Below, one piece after another: positions 25,173 to 33,308 of a stretch of DNA of 64,000 bases (position 1 is the first letter of the stretch; each line of letters opens with the position of its first letter). The stretch is taken from NCBI RefSeq assembly GCF_000521865.1, contig NZ_JAME01000016.1, positions 1-64,000 on the forward strand. Direction: 5' to 3'. Both the position numbers and the translations under genes were made by a program. The stretch comes from Roseivivax isoporae LMG 25204. GTDB lineage: Bacteria; Pseudomonadota; Alphaproteobacteria; Rhodobacterales; Rhodobacteraceae. Under the pieces are notes generated by a model. It made no database searches and was not told the origin of the DNA. It saw nothing but the letters and a program-made list of their open reading frames with translations.

Positions 25173-26255
25173 TCAGAGCCGCACGACCTCGCCGGTCAGC
25201 GCCGATTGCTGCGCGGCGAGGCCCATGGCCACCGCCCGCGCACCGTCATCGAGGGTGACCTCGACCCGGCCCTTGCCGCGCACCACCTCGAGGAAGCGCT
25301 GGTGCTGGTAGAAGGTCGAGCCGTTGTGGTCGCCTGCCTCGAGAAGGTCCGGGTCGACCGGGACGTCCAGTTCCTGCTCGCCCCTGGGATTGCGCGGGCT
25401 GACCACGATCTTCGGCACCGGCGCGGGGCCGAGCGACTCGGGCCAGAAGCGGCCGGGCCCCGGCACGAGCGCCTCGATCTTGCCCTTGGGACCCATGGCG
25501 CTCAGGTGTTCCTGATAGCGCGCGCCCTCGGCGAACATGCACAATTCGAGCATCGCCCGCGCGCCCGAGGCGAAATCCACGATGACATAGCCGTTGTCCC
25601 AGATGTCGGGCCGCTTGCCGTCGTATTCCTCGGCCTGGTGGTTCACGTCCTGGGCGGCCGAGGCCATGATGCGCACGGGTTCCGATTTCAGGATCAGGCG
25701 CATGAGGTCGAAGAAGTGGCAGCACTTCTCGACCAGCGTGCCGCCCGACTGCGCGTTGAACCGGTTCCAGGCGCCCACCTTGTCGAGGAAGGGGAAACGG
25801 TGCTCGCGCACCGTCAGCATCCGGATGCCGCCGGTCGTGTCCTCGGCGCGGTCGATCATCATCGCGATGGGCGGCATGTAGCGGTATTCCATCGCGACCC
25901 AGATCGGCGCGGGATAGTCCGACGACAGCCGCTTCAGCCGGTCGGCCTGGTCGGGCGCGGTGAACAGCGGCTTTTCCACGAGGAGCGGCAGCGGACGCTG
26001 GCCGGCGACCTGTTCCATCTGGTCCACGTGGACGTGGTTGGGCGAGGCGATCAGCAGGCAGTCGAGCGCGTTGCGCTTCAGCATCTCGTCGACGGACCCG
26101 ACCATCGCCGCCTCGGGGGCAAGCCGCGACGCCGCGCCTGCCATGAGCGGGTCGGGTTCGAGGATCGCCTCGACCCGTGCGTCGCCCAGCAGGCGGATGT
26201 TCCGGATGTGCTCCTGCCCCATCATCCCGGCGCCGATGATGCCGTAGTTGATCAT
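25173..26255 (-). CDS. Gfo/Idh/MocA family protein, possible NAD-dependent glycosidase of a sulfosugar route
   Basis: A 360-residue protein. An N-terminal Rossmann fold has GIIGAGMMGQEH (residues 5-16), the family EKP motif occurs as LLVEKPLF (near 95) and the C-terminal alpha/beta domain includes GGTLVEKCCHFFDLMR. The start at 26255 is the ATG that gives the intact glycine-rich loop. It is divergent from, and 129 bp away from, an operon for an SsuD-like monooxygenase, an aldo/keto reductase, a flavin reductase, a TRAP transporter and a YeiH exporter. Gfo/Idh/MocA-like NAD-dependent sulfoquinovosidases (GH188) are known in sulfoquinovose clusters that lack the usual GH31 enzyme, and this gene could fill that role. 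A simple sugar or inositol dehydrogenase is the main alternative. Confidence 0.75.
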   Translation of the reverse strand: MINYGIIGAGMMGQEHIRNIRLLGDARVEAILEPDPLMAGAASRLAPEAAMVGSVDEMLKRNALDCLLIASPNHVHVDQMEQVAGQRPLPLLVEKPLFTAPDQADRLKRLSSDYPAPIWVAMEYRYMPPIAMMIDRAEDTTGGIRMLTVREHRFPFLDKVGAWNRFNAQSGGTLVEKCCHFFDLMRLILKSEPVRIMASAAQDVNHQAEEYDGKRPDIWDNGYVIVDFASGARAMLELCMFAEGARYQEHLSAMGPKGKIEALVPGPGRFWPESLGPAPVPKIVVSPRNPRGEQELDVPVDPDLLEAGDHNGSTFYQHQRFLEVVRGKGRVEVTLDDGARAVAMGLAAQQSALTGEVVRL

Positions 26256-26324
26256 GCCTCTCGGGCTCCTCGGTTCTGGCGGGGTGCGGCGGTCCGGCCC
26301 CGACTCGAAAGAATTGATACAGCA

Positions 26325-26338
26325 TTGATGCACATCAA
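26325..26338. promoter_or_regulatory. Perfect FNR/FnrL-type box in the divergent promoter of the desulfonation cluster
   Basis: TTGATGCACATCAA is an exact TTGAT-N4-ATCAA palindrome, the binding motif of FNR-type regulators. It lies between the divergent Gfo/Idh/MocA and monooxygenase genes, centred about 53 bases before the monooxygenase ATG. A third half-site, TTGAT at 26314-26318, precedes it. FnrL is encoded in this window at 34757-35491. Whether it activates or represses cannot be told from position. Confidence 0.65.
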
Positions 26339-26384
26339 GGACGATGCTACGCAAGGGGCAATCCGACCGTGGAAAGAGATTCGC

Positions 26385-27542
26385 ATGACCATCGTTCCCG
26401 TGACATCCGCCGATCTCGACGCCTACGAGGTGTCCTGGTTCGCGGCGCTGTGTTCCGACGACTACCAGTTCCTCGGCGTGCCCGAGGCGCGGCTCAAGTC
26501 GAGCTGGGAGCATTGCTCGGCGATCCTGAAGGAGGCGGAGGCGCAGGGCTTTCGCAACATCCTGTGCCCCTCGTCCTACCAGGTCGGGCAGGACGTCCTG
26601 TCCTTCGTGGCGGCGGGCGCGCAGGTGACATCGGACATCAACATGCTGGCGGCGATCCGCTGCGGCGAGCTGCACCCGATCATGCTGGCGCGCACGGTCG
26701 CGACCATCGACCACATGATGAAGGGCCGGCTGACGCTGAACGTCATCTCGTCGGACTTCCCCGGCGAGAAGGCCGAGAGCCGGTTCCGCTACCAGCGCTC
26801 GCGCGAGGTGGTCGAGATCCTCAAGCAGGCGTGGACGCGGGACCGGATCGATTACGAGGGCGAGGTCTACAGCTTCAAGAACCTCTGGACCGATCCCGCG
26901 AAGCCCTACCAGCAGAACGGCGGGCCGCTGCTCTATTTCGGCGGCTACTCGCCCGACGCGCTGGAGCTCTGCGGCCAGCACTGCGACGTCTACCTCATGT
27001 GGCCGGAACCCGAGGAGCAGATCGCCCAGCGGATGCGCGACGTGAACGCGGTCGCCGAACGCTACGGGCGGACGCTCGACTACGGCCTGCGCGTGCACAT
27101 GATCGTGCGCGACACCGAGGCCGAGGCACGGGAATACGCCGACTACATCGTCTCGAAGCTCGATGACGAGCTCGGGCAGCTGATCCGAGAGCGCGCGCAC
27201 GACGCCTCCTCCCTGGGCGTGAGCCACCAGGCTCGGGCGCGGGAGCTTGCGGACCAGTTCGGATACGTGGAGCCGGGCCTCTGGACCGGCATCGGCCGCG
27301 CGCGGTCGGGCTGCGGCGCGGCGCTGGTCGGCTCGGTGGACCAGGTGATGACGAAGATCGAGAAGTACCGCGAGATGGGCATCCGCGCCTTCATCTTCTC
27401 GGGCTATCCGCATCTCGACGAGTGCCGCCATTTCGGCGAGAAGGTGCTGCCGAACCTCAAGACCTGCTCGCTTCCGCACGAATACGGCCGCGTGCCGGCC
27501 GATCCCCCTGCGACCCCCCTCGGAGAAGGAGAGCGCACGTGA
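26385..27542 (+). CDS. FMNH2-dependent monooxygenase, SsuD/alkanesulfonate type (possible sulfoquinovose monooxygenase)
   Basis: A 385-residue luciferase-like (LLM) flavin monooxygenase. It keeps residues matching the catalytic set of alkanesulfonate monooxygenase SsuD: an RVH motif (Arg236, His238) and a late SGYPHLDE motif (Tyr341, His343), with a cysteine in NILCPSSYQ near the SsuD active-site cysteine region. Such enzymes use FMNH2 and O2 to split carbon-sulfur bonds, releasing sulfite and an aldehyde. The start at 26385 lies behind GGAAAGAG. The stop overlaps the aldo/keto reductase start (GTGA). With the flavin reductase, aldo/keto reductase and exporter alongside, the gene set matches the SmoC role in sulfoquinovose oxidative desulfonation; other organosulfonates are possible. 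Confidence 0.82.
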   Translation: MTIVPVTSADLDAYEVSWFAALCSDDYQFLGVPEARLKSSWEHCSAILKEAEAQGFRNILCPSSYQVGQDVLSFVAAGAQVTSDINMLAAIRCGELHPIMLARTVATIDHMMKGRLTLNVISSDFPGEKAESRFRYQRSREVVEILKQAWTRDRIDYEGEVYSFKNLWTDPAKPYQQNGGPLLYFGGYSPDALELCGQHCDVYLMWPEPEEQIAQRMRDVNAVAERYGRTLDYGLRVHMIVRDTEAEAREYADYIVSKLDDELGQLIRERAHDASSLGVSHQARARELADQFGYVEPGLWTGIGRARSGCGAALVGSVDQVMTKIEKYREMGIRAFIFSGYPHLDECRHFGEKVLPNLKTCSLPHEYGRVPADPPATPLGEGERT

Positions 27543-28435
27543 CCGTTTCCCGCATCACGCTTGCCCAAGACCTCGAGTTCAGCCGCATCGTCTACGGCAT
27601 GTGGCGCCTGTCGGACGACACCGACACGAGCCCCGAACATGTGCGCGCCAAGATCGAGGCCTGCCTCGAGCAGGGCATCACGACCATGGACCAGGCCGAC
27701 ATCTACGGCGGCTACGAGGCCGAGGAGGTCTTGGGCCGCGCGCTGAAGGGCACCGACCTGCGCGACCGGATCGAGATCGTCACCAAGTGCGACATCGTCG
27801 CGCCGGCCGGCCGCTACGCCGACCGCCGGGTGAAGCACTACGACACCTCGCGCGCGCACATCGAGGCGTCGATCGACCATTCGCTGCGGCTCATGGAGAT
27901 CGAGCACATCGACCTCCTGCTGATCCACCGGCCCGACCCGATGATGGACCACCACGAGACCGGCGCGGCGCTCGATGCCGCGGTGGCGAGCGGCAAGGTC
28001 CGCCACGTGGGCGTGTCGAACTTCAAGCTGCACGACTGGACGCTCCTGCAATCGGCGATGAAGACGCCGCTCGTCACAAACCAGATCGAGCTGTCGCTGC
28101 TGGCGCCCGAGGGATTCGTGAACGGCGACGTGGCGTTCCTGCAGGAGCGCGGCATCCGGCCCATGGCATGGTCGCCGCTCGGCGGCGGCGCGCTGTTCCA
28201 GCCCGAGGCGGCGGCACTGCGCAACCGCATGGACCAGATCGCGGCGGACCACGGCGTCGACACGGCCGCCGTCGCGGTGGCGTGGCTCCTTGCCCACCCG
28301 GCCGCGATCCTGCCGGTGATGGGCACCAACACCATCGACCGCATCCGGGCGCTCGGAGCCGCGGAGCGGGTCAAGATCGACCGGCAGACGTGGTTCGAAC
28401 TTTACACCCTTGCGCTCGGGCACGAGGTACCCTGA
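27539..28435 (+). CDS. Aldo/keto reductase (YdhF-like), possible reductase of the desulfonated aldehyde
   Basis: A 298-residue AKR-superfamily protein with the catalytic tetrad visible: Asp and Tyr in MDQADIYGGYEAEE (near residues 47-55), Lys in IVTKCDI and His in LLLIHRPDP. The C-terminal NADP-binding element is LPVMGTNTIDRIRAL. The start is the GTG at 27539, overlapping the stop of the monooxygenase gene by four bases; an upstream ATG at 27422 lies inside the monooxygenase gene. In the sulfo-SMO pathway an AKR (SmoB) reduces 6-oxo-glucose to glucose, and this gene is in the right place for that step. Substrate not proven. Confidence 0.82.
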   Translation: MTVSRITLAQDLEFSRIVYGMWRLSDDTDTSPEHVRAKIEACLEQGITTMDQADIYGGYEAEEVLGRALKGTDLRDRIEIVTKCDIVAPAGRYADRRVKHYDTSRAHIEASIDHSLRLMEIEHIDLLLIHRPDPMMDHHETGAALDAAVASGKVRHVGVSNFKLHDWTLLQSAMKTPLVTNQIELSLLAPEGFVNGDVAFLQERGIRPMAWSPLGGGALFQPEAAALRNRMDQIAADHGVDTAAVAVAWLLAHPAAILPVMGTNTIDRIRALGAAERVKIDRQTWFELYTLALGHEVP

Positions 28436-28436
28436 C

Positions 28437-28955
28437 ATGGACGGTGCGATGAGCATGAGCCAAGACACCTTTGAACCCGGTCCCGAGACCCAGCGCGCCT
28501 TCCGCGACGCGCTGGGACGTTTCGCGACGGGCGTCACGATCGTCACCACCCAGACCGCGGACGGACCGATCGCGATCACCGCGAACAGCTTCGCGTCGCT
28601 GTCGCTCGACCCGCCGCTGGTGCTGTGGTCGCCGGCCAAGGCGTCGAGCCGCTTCTCCTACTTCGCGGAGGCGGACCATTTCGCCATCCACGTCCTCGGC
28701 ACGGACCAGGCGCAGCTCTGCGGCGAGGTCGCCCGGGACGGGCGGCGATTCCGGCCGGGCGACCTGACCGAGAACGACAAGGGCGTGCCGCTGATCGGCT
28801 CGGCGCTGGCCCATTTCGAATGCGCGCGCGAGGCGGTGCACGATGGCGGCGACCACGTCATCGTCGTCGGTCGGGTGGAGCGTGTCCGGATGCGCGACGG
28901 CGATCCGCTGCTGTTCCTTCAGGGGCGCTACGGCGCGTTCCGCGCGCTCGGTTGA
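28437..28955 (+). CDS. Flavin reductase (FMN), partner of the monooxygenase
   Basis: A 172-residue flavin reductase of the HpaC/SsuE-unrelated flavin_reductase domain family. Its core is ALGRFATGVTIVTTQTADGPIAITANSFASLSLDPPLVLWSP (about residues 25-65), which binds FMN, with GDHVIVVGRVERVRMRDGDPLLFLQGRYG near the end. It supplies FMNH2 to the monooxygenase upstream, forming a two-component system. Possible starts are ATGs at 28437, 28449 and 28455; the first leaves one base after the aldo/keto reductase stop and is preferred, but the third is also reasonable. Confidence 0.88.
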   Translation: MDGAMSMSQDTFEPGPETQRAFRDALGRFATGVTIVTTQTADGPIAITANSFASLSLDPPLVLWSPAKASSRFSYFAEADHFAIHVLGTDQAQLCGEVARDGRRFRPGDLTENDKGVPLIGSALAHFECAREAVHDGGDHVIVVGRVERVRMRDGDPLLFLQGRYGAFRALG

Positions 28956-29045
28956 CGCGCCGGAGACCCGCGCCGACAGACGCGCGGGCGGGGAGGAGCG
29001 GCACCGGCGCCGCGGGGCCCGCGCCATGCGGGATGGGAGGAGAAG

Positions 29046-29633
29046 ATGGGACTTGTCCGGGGGCTGCTCGTGCCTCTCGAATTCTGGAACGACTGGGTGC
29101 TCGCGCTCGGTCGGTGGCTGGCGCTCCTCGCGCTGGCCCTGATGGTGATCGTGACGCTGGCGCAGGTGTTCTTCCGCTACGTGCTGAACAACGCGCTGCC
29201 CTGGCCGGACGAGGCAGCACGGTTCCTCATGCTGTGGATGACCGGCCTTGCCGCGCCCACCGCGTTCCGCCGCGGCGGCTTTGTCGCCATCGACACGGTG
29301 GAACAGTTCCTGTCGCGCCAGGTCGCGCGCATCCTGACGCTCGTTCTGCTGGGGCTCTGCCTCACCGTGCTGGTGATCGGCGTGCAGCTGGGGCTCAAGC
29401 ACGTGAATTCCGGCTGGCTCTTCAACTCGTCCTCGCTGCGCCTGCCCCTCGACCTTTTCGGGGGCGAAAGCGTGCGGATCAAGCTCGCGTGGATGTACAT
29501 GTCGCTCTGGGTCGGCATGGGGCTCCTGCTCATCGTCAACATCGAGCTCATCCTGCGCCAGATCGTCCGGATCGCGGGCCAGGGCGACACGCTCAGGTCC
29601 GTCGGCGCCACCGACCTGCCGGAGGCCGAATAG
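29046..29633 (+). CDS. TRAP transporter small permease (DctQ type)
   Basis: A 195-residue membrane protein with four hydrophobic segments (about 22-45, 57-75, 98-122 and 150-172). It has the DctQ hallmark VFFRYVLNNALPWPDEAARFLMLWMTGLAAPTAFRRGGF. It sits one base ahead of the large permease and 90 bp after the flavin reductase. With DctM and DctP it makes a complete tripartite ATP-independent uptake system driven by sodium or proton gradients. Confidence 0.93.
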   Translation: MGLVRGLLVPLEFWNDWVLALGRWLALLALALMVIVTLAQVFFRYVLNNALPWPDEAARFLMLWMTGLAAPTAFRRGGFVAIDTVEQFLSRQVARILTLVLLGLCLTVLVIGVQLGLKHVNSGWLFNSSSLRLPLDLFGGESVRIKLAWMYMSLWVGMGLLLIVNIELILRQIVRIAGQGDTLRSVGATDLPEAE

Positions 29634-31097
29634 ATGCTCGTCTGGTTCCTGCCCGTCTTCCTCGTGTTCCTGATGATCGGCATGCCGGTCTTCTTCGCGC
29701 TGCTCTTCGCGCCCGGCGCGCTGCTGTGGCTGAACGGTCAGGAGCGCGACCTCGCGCTTCTCTACCGCAACCTCTACAACGGGATGGACAGCTTCCCGCT
29801 GATGGCGCTGCCGTTCTTCCTGCTCGCGGGCGAGATCATGAACCGCGGCGGCATCACCACGCGGCTCGTGGAGTTCAGCCAGGCCTTCATGGGCCACCTG
29901 CGGGGCGGGCTCGCCCACGTGAACATCCTGTCCTCGATCCTCTTCGCCGGCCTCTCGGGCTCCGCGGTGGCGGACACCTCGGCGCTCGGCTCGACCCTGA
30001 TTCCCGCGATGGAGAAGCAGGGCTATACCCGCCGCTTCGCCGCCGCGATCACCGCGGCCTCGTCGGTGATCGGGCCGATCATCCCGCCCTCGGGGATCAT
30101 GATCATCTACGCCTACGTGATGGGCCAGTCGGTCGCGGCCCTGTTCCTCGCCGGCATCGTGCCGGGCATCCTCGTGGGCATCGGGCTCATGCTCATGGTG
30201 CGCTTCCTCGCCGACCGCTACGACCTGCCCAAGGCCGAGCGCATCATCGAGAAGGGCGCGGCCATCAGCGACGTCGAGCACTGGGTCAGCTTCGTCCTGC
30301 TCCGGATGAACCTCGCGGGCCTGTTCTATCTGATCGCCTGGGCCGCAGGCACGGGCGGGCTCGCCGTCTATCTCGGCATGCTGGTCCCGGCGCATTTCCT
30401 GCTGATCTGGTACCGCGGTCGCGTCAGCGCCGATTTCCGCGTGGTCTGCAAGAAGGCCGTGGCGCCCCTGCAGACGCCCATCATCATCCTGGGCGGCATC
30501 CTGATCGGCGTCTTCACCCCGACCGAGGCCGCGGCCATCGCCGTGCTCTACGCGCTGATCGTGTCCTTCGGCGTGCTGCGGGTCATCACGGTCGCGGACC
30601 TGGCCGAGGTCCTGCGCCGCTCGGCCATCGCGTCGGCGACGGTTCTGCTGCTCGTCGGCGCCGCCGTCAGCTTCAAGACCGTGGTGTCGCTCAGCCACGC
30701 GCCCGAGATGCTGGCCGAGTTCATCCTCGGGCTGTCCGAGAACCCGCTGATCCTGCTCTTCCTCATCAACGTCCTGCTCTTCATCGTGGGCATGTTCCTC
30801 GATGCGGGGCCGGCGATCATCATCCTCGGGCCGATCCTCGGGCCGGTCTTCACCGGGCTCGGCGTCGATCCCGTGCACTTCGCCATCATCATGTCGGTGA
30901 ACCTGACCGTCGGGCTCGCGACGCCGCCCATGGGGCTCGTGCTGTTCGTGGCCTCCTCGGTCTCGGGGGAGCGGGTCGAGACGATCAGCAAGGCGATCCT
31001 GCCGTTCCTCGCGGTGGAGGTGCTGGTGATCTTCCTGATCACCTATTTCCCCGCGATTTCCTTGACGATCCCGCGGCTCGCGGGCTTCGCGAACTGA
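29634..31097 (+). CDS. TRAP transporter large permease (DctM type)
   Basis: A 487-residue integral membrane protein with roughly 12 hydrophobic segments. DctM-family blocks are visible: LPFFLLAGEIMNRGGITTRLVEFS, SGSAVADTSALGSTLIPAMEKQGY, ASSVIGPIIPPSGIMI and the late VNLTVGLATPPMGLVLFV. The ATG directly follows the stop of the small permease gene, so the two are coupled. Longer than the commonest DctM (about 430 residues), with an extra charged stretch near 185-215. Confidence 0.94.
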   Translation: MLVWFLPVFLVFLMIGMPVFFALLFAPGALLWLNGQERDLALLYRNLYNGMDSFPLMALPFFLLAGEIMNRGGITTRLVEFSQAFMGHLRGGLAHVNILSSILFAGLSGSAVADTSALGSTLIPAMEKQGYTRRFAAAITAASSVIGPIIPPSGIMIIYAYVMGQSVAALFLAGIVPGILVGIGLMLMVRFLADRYDLPKAERIIEKGAAISDVEHWVSFVLLRMNLAGLFYLIAWAAGTGGLAVYLGMLVPAHFLLIWYRGRVSADFRVVCKKAVAPLQTPIIILGGILIGVFTPTEAAAIAVLYALIVSFGVLRVITVADLAEVLRRSAIASATVLLLVGAAVSFKTVVSLSHAPEMLAEFILGLSENPLILLFLINVLLFIVGMFLDAGPAIIILGPILGPVFTGLGVDPVHFAIIMSVNLTVGLATPPMGLVLFVASSVSGERVETISKAILPFLAVEVLVIFLITYFPAISLTIPRLAGFAN

Positions 31098-31122
31098 TCT
31101 CAGCACCACAGGGAGGTATCTG

Positions 31123-32181
31123 ATGCTGAAACGAACCCTCACGGCCCTGACTGCCGCGGCGCTGCTCGCCGCACCGGGGGCCGCGCTGGCGCAGGAATAC
31201 ACCATCCGCGCCACCGCCAACTCGAACGAGAGCGACGAGGACTACGACGGGCTCGTGGTCTTCAAGAACTACGTCGAACAGGCGTCGAACGGCGCGATCG
31301 AGGTCGAGCTCTTCATCGGCACGCAGCTCTGCTCGAACGGGGCGGAATGCCTGCAGGGCATCGCCGACGGGTCGATCGACGTGTTCGTGACCACCTCGGG
31401 CGGCGCCGCCGGCATCTTTCCCTACGTGCAGGTGTTCGACCTGCCCTACCTGATGCGGTCCGACCGCGTGGCCGAGGCGGTGCTGACCGATACCGACTTC
31501 ACCCGCACGCTGCGCGACCTCGCGCTCGAGGCCTCGGGCGACACGATCCGCATCATGACCATCGGCAATACCGGCGGCTGGCGCAACTTCGCCAACACGC
31601 AGAAGCGCATCGCCGGTCCCGCCGACCTCGAGGGCATGAAGATGCGCACCGTGGTCGCCGACCTGCCGCAGGAGCTGGTCAAGACGCTCGGCGGCTCGCC
31701 GACGCCGATTCCGTGGCCCGAGCTCTTCACCTCGCTGCAGACCGGCGTGGTGGACGGCACCAAGAACGGCATCACCGACATCATGAACATGAAGTTCCCC
31801 GATGCCGGGCTGAAATACCTGACGCTCGACGGGCACGCCTACATGGCCGCCATCTGGGTCATGAACAACGAGAAGTTCATGTCGATGCCCGAGGACATGC
31901 GCCGCGTGGTCGTCAACGGCTTCAAGGAGCTGCAGCAGGCCACCTTCGCTTCGCCCAAGCGCAAGTCGATCGCGGCCTACGAGGAATTCGCGGCCGCGGG
32001 CGGCGAGGTCTACGTGCCCACGCCCGAGGAACGGCAGGCGTTCCAGGACGCCGCGGCGCCGGTCTACGACTGGTTCGCATCGAACGTCGACAACGGCGAG
32101 GAGGTGCTTCAGGCGCTGCGTGACGCGGTCGCTCAGGTCGAGGAGACCATCGACGCCGACATCGCGGCCGACATCCAGTAA
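31123..32181 (+). CDS. TRAP transporter substrate-binding protein (DctP type)
   Basis: A 352-residue periplasmic protein with a signal peptide ending at ALAQEY. DctP-family blocks include LCSNGAECLQGIADGSIDVFVTTS, the conserved arginine region DLEGMKMRT (near 170, normally binding a carboxylate or similar anion), PTPIPWPELFTSLQTGVVDGTKNG and a helical tail. Substrate specificity cannot be read directly. Its operon (flavin monooxygenase, AKR, sulfate exporter) argues for a sulfonate such as sulfoquinovose or its glycoside, with the anionic sulfonate taking the place of the usual carboxylate. Confidence 0.92.
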   Translation: MLKRTLTALTAAALLAAPGAALAQEYTIRATANSNESDEDYDGLVVFKNYVEQASNGAIEVELFIGTQLCSNGAECLQGIADGSIDVFVTTSGGAAGIFPYVQVFDLPYLMRSDRVAEAVLTDTDFTRTLRDLALEASGDTIRIMTIGNTGGWRNFANTQKRIAGPADLEGMKMRTVVADLPQELVKTLGGSPTPIPWPELFTSLQTGVVDGTKNGITDIMNMKFPDAGLKYLTLDGHAYMAAIWVMNNEKFMSMPEDMRRVVVNGFKELQQATFASPKRKSIAAYEEFAAAGGEVYVPTPEERQAFQDAAAPVYDWFASNVDNGEEVLQALRDAVAQVEETIDADIAADIQ

Positions 32182-32188
32182 GCCGTTC

Positions 32189-32218
32189 GCGCCGCGGCGG
32201 CACCCGTCGCCGCGGCGC
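32189..32218 (+). terminator. Hairpin between dctP and the yeiH-like gene
   Basis: An 11-bp perfect GC stem (32189-32199 with 32208-32218, eight-base loop) without a T-run. It may protect the binding-protein transcript or partly attenuate transcription into the exporter gene. Confidence 0.5.
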
Positions 32219-32287
32219 CCTCCCCGGGTCCCCTTCCACTTTCGAACGCCCACCTCGCCGGACCGACCGGACGACGGAGTCTTGCCG

Positions 32288-33298
32288 ATGACCGACCTGC
32301 TGCACCCCGCCGCGCTGCGCGCCGCCGCCGACCGGCTGTTTCCCGGGATCGCGGTCGCGGGGCTCGTCGCGGTCTGCGCGCAGTTCCTGTCGGAACATTA
32401 CGGCGCGCCGGCGATGCTCATGGCGATCCTGCTCGGCATCGCGCTGCACTTCCTGTCCGAGGAGGGACGCTGCGTCGAGGGAATCGACGTGTCGGCCAAG
32501 AAGATCCTGCGCATCGGCGTGGCGCTGCTCGGCGTGCGCATTTCGCTCGAGCTGCTGGCGGGGCTCGGGCCGGCCTTCGTCGCGCTGACGGTGCTGGGCG
32601 TCGCCGCGACCATCGGGGTCGCGCTGCTGGTCTCGCCGCTGTTCGGCCGCGGACGCCGCTTCGCCTTTCTCACCGGCGGCTCGGTCGCCATCTGCGGCGC
32701 GTCGGCGGCCATGGCGATCTCGGCGGTGCTGCCGCGCAACGACCGCTCGGAACAGGACCTCGTGTTCACAGTGGTGGGGGTCACGGTGCTGTCGACCGCG
32801 GCAATGATCGTCTACCCCATCGTCGCCGCGCAGGCCGGGCTCGACCCGGTGGTGACCGGGGTCTTCCTCGGCGGCACCATCCACGACGTGGCGCAGGTGG
32901 TCGGCGCCGGCTATTCGGTGTCCGAGGAAACCGGCGACGTGGCGACCCTGGTCAAGCTGATCCGCGTCAGCCTGCTCGCGCCCGTGGTGCTGATCGCCGC
33001 CATGGTGCTGCGGGCACAGGGGGCGACCGGCGCGCAGCGCCCGCCGCTCCTTCCGGGTTTCGTGGTGGGCTTCCTCGTCCTCGCCGCGCTCAATTCGATG
33101 CACCTGATCCCGGCCGCGCTGATCGACGCGGCGAACGCGGTGTCCCGCTGGGCGCTGCTGACCGCGATCGCCGCCGTGGGCATGAAGACCTCGATCCCGA
33201 ACCTGCTGAAGGTCGGGCGCACGGCGATCCTGATGCTGGTGGCCGAGACGCTGTTCCTCGCGACGCTCGTGCTCGGGGGCGCGGCGCTCCTCGCCTGA
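32288..33298 (+). CDS. YeiH-family putative sulfate/sulfite exporter (PSE family)
   Basis: A 336-residue membrane protein with about ten hydrophobic segments, of the YeiH/UPF0324 family. Family blocks are ILRIGVALLGVRISLELL, GGSVAICGASAAMAISAVLP and GGTIHDVAQVVGAGYSVS, plus the late AAVGMKTSIPNLLKVG. Members accompany sulfonate degradation genes and are thought to export the sulfite or sulfate released. This is the strongest independent hint that the monooxygenase upstream cleaves a carbon-sulfur bond. The start at 32288 is the ATG nearest the family N-terminus. Confidence 0.88.
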   Translation: MTDLLHPAALRAAADRLFPGIAVAGLVAVCAQFLSEHYGAPAMLMAILLGIALHFLSEEGRCVEGIDVSAKKILRIGVALLGVRISLELLAGLGPAFVALTVLGVAATIGVALLVSPLFGRGRRFAFLTGGSVAICGASAAMAISAVLPRNDRSEQDLVFTVVGVTVLSTAAMIVYPIVAAQAGLDPVVTGVFLGGTIHDVAQVVGAGYSVSEETGDVATLVKLIRVSLLAPVVLIAAMVLRAQGATGAQRPPLLPGFVVGFLVLAALNSMHLIPAALIDAANAVSRWALLTAIAAVGMKTSIPNLLKVGRTAILMLVAETLFLATLVLGGAALLA

Positions 33299-33308
33299 TG
33301 CGCCCGTT

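Noticed and set aside
28371-31220. A 949-codon minus-strand open frame across the TRAP transporter genes
   Set aside because: Composition is His/Arg/Glu/Asp-rich with no recognisable domain, which is the usual antisense shadow of GC-rich membrane protein genes.
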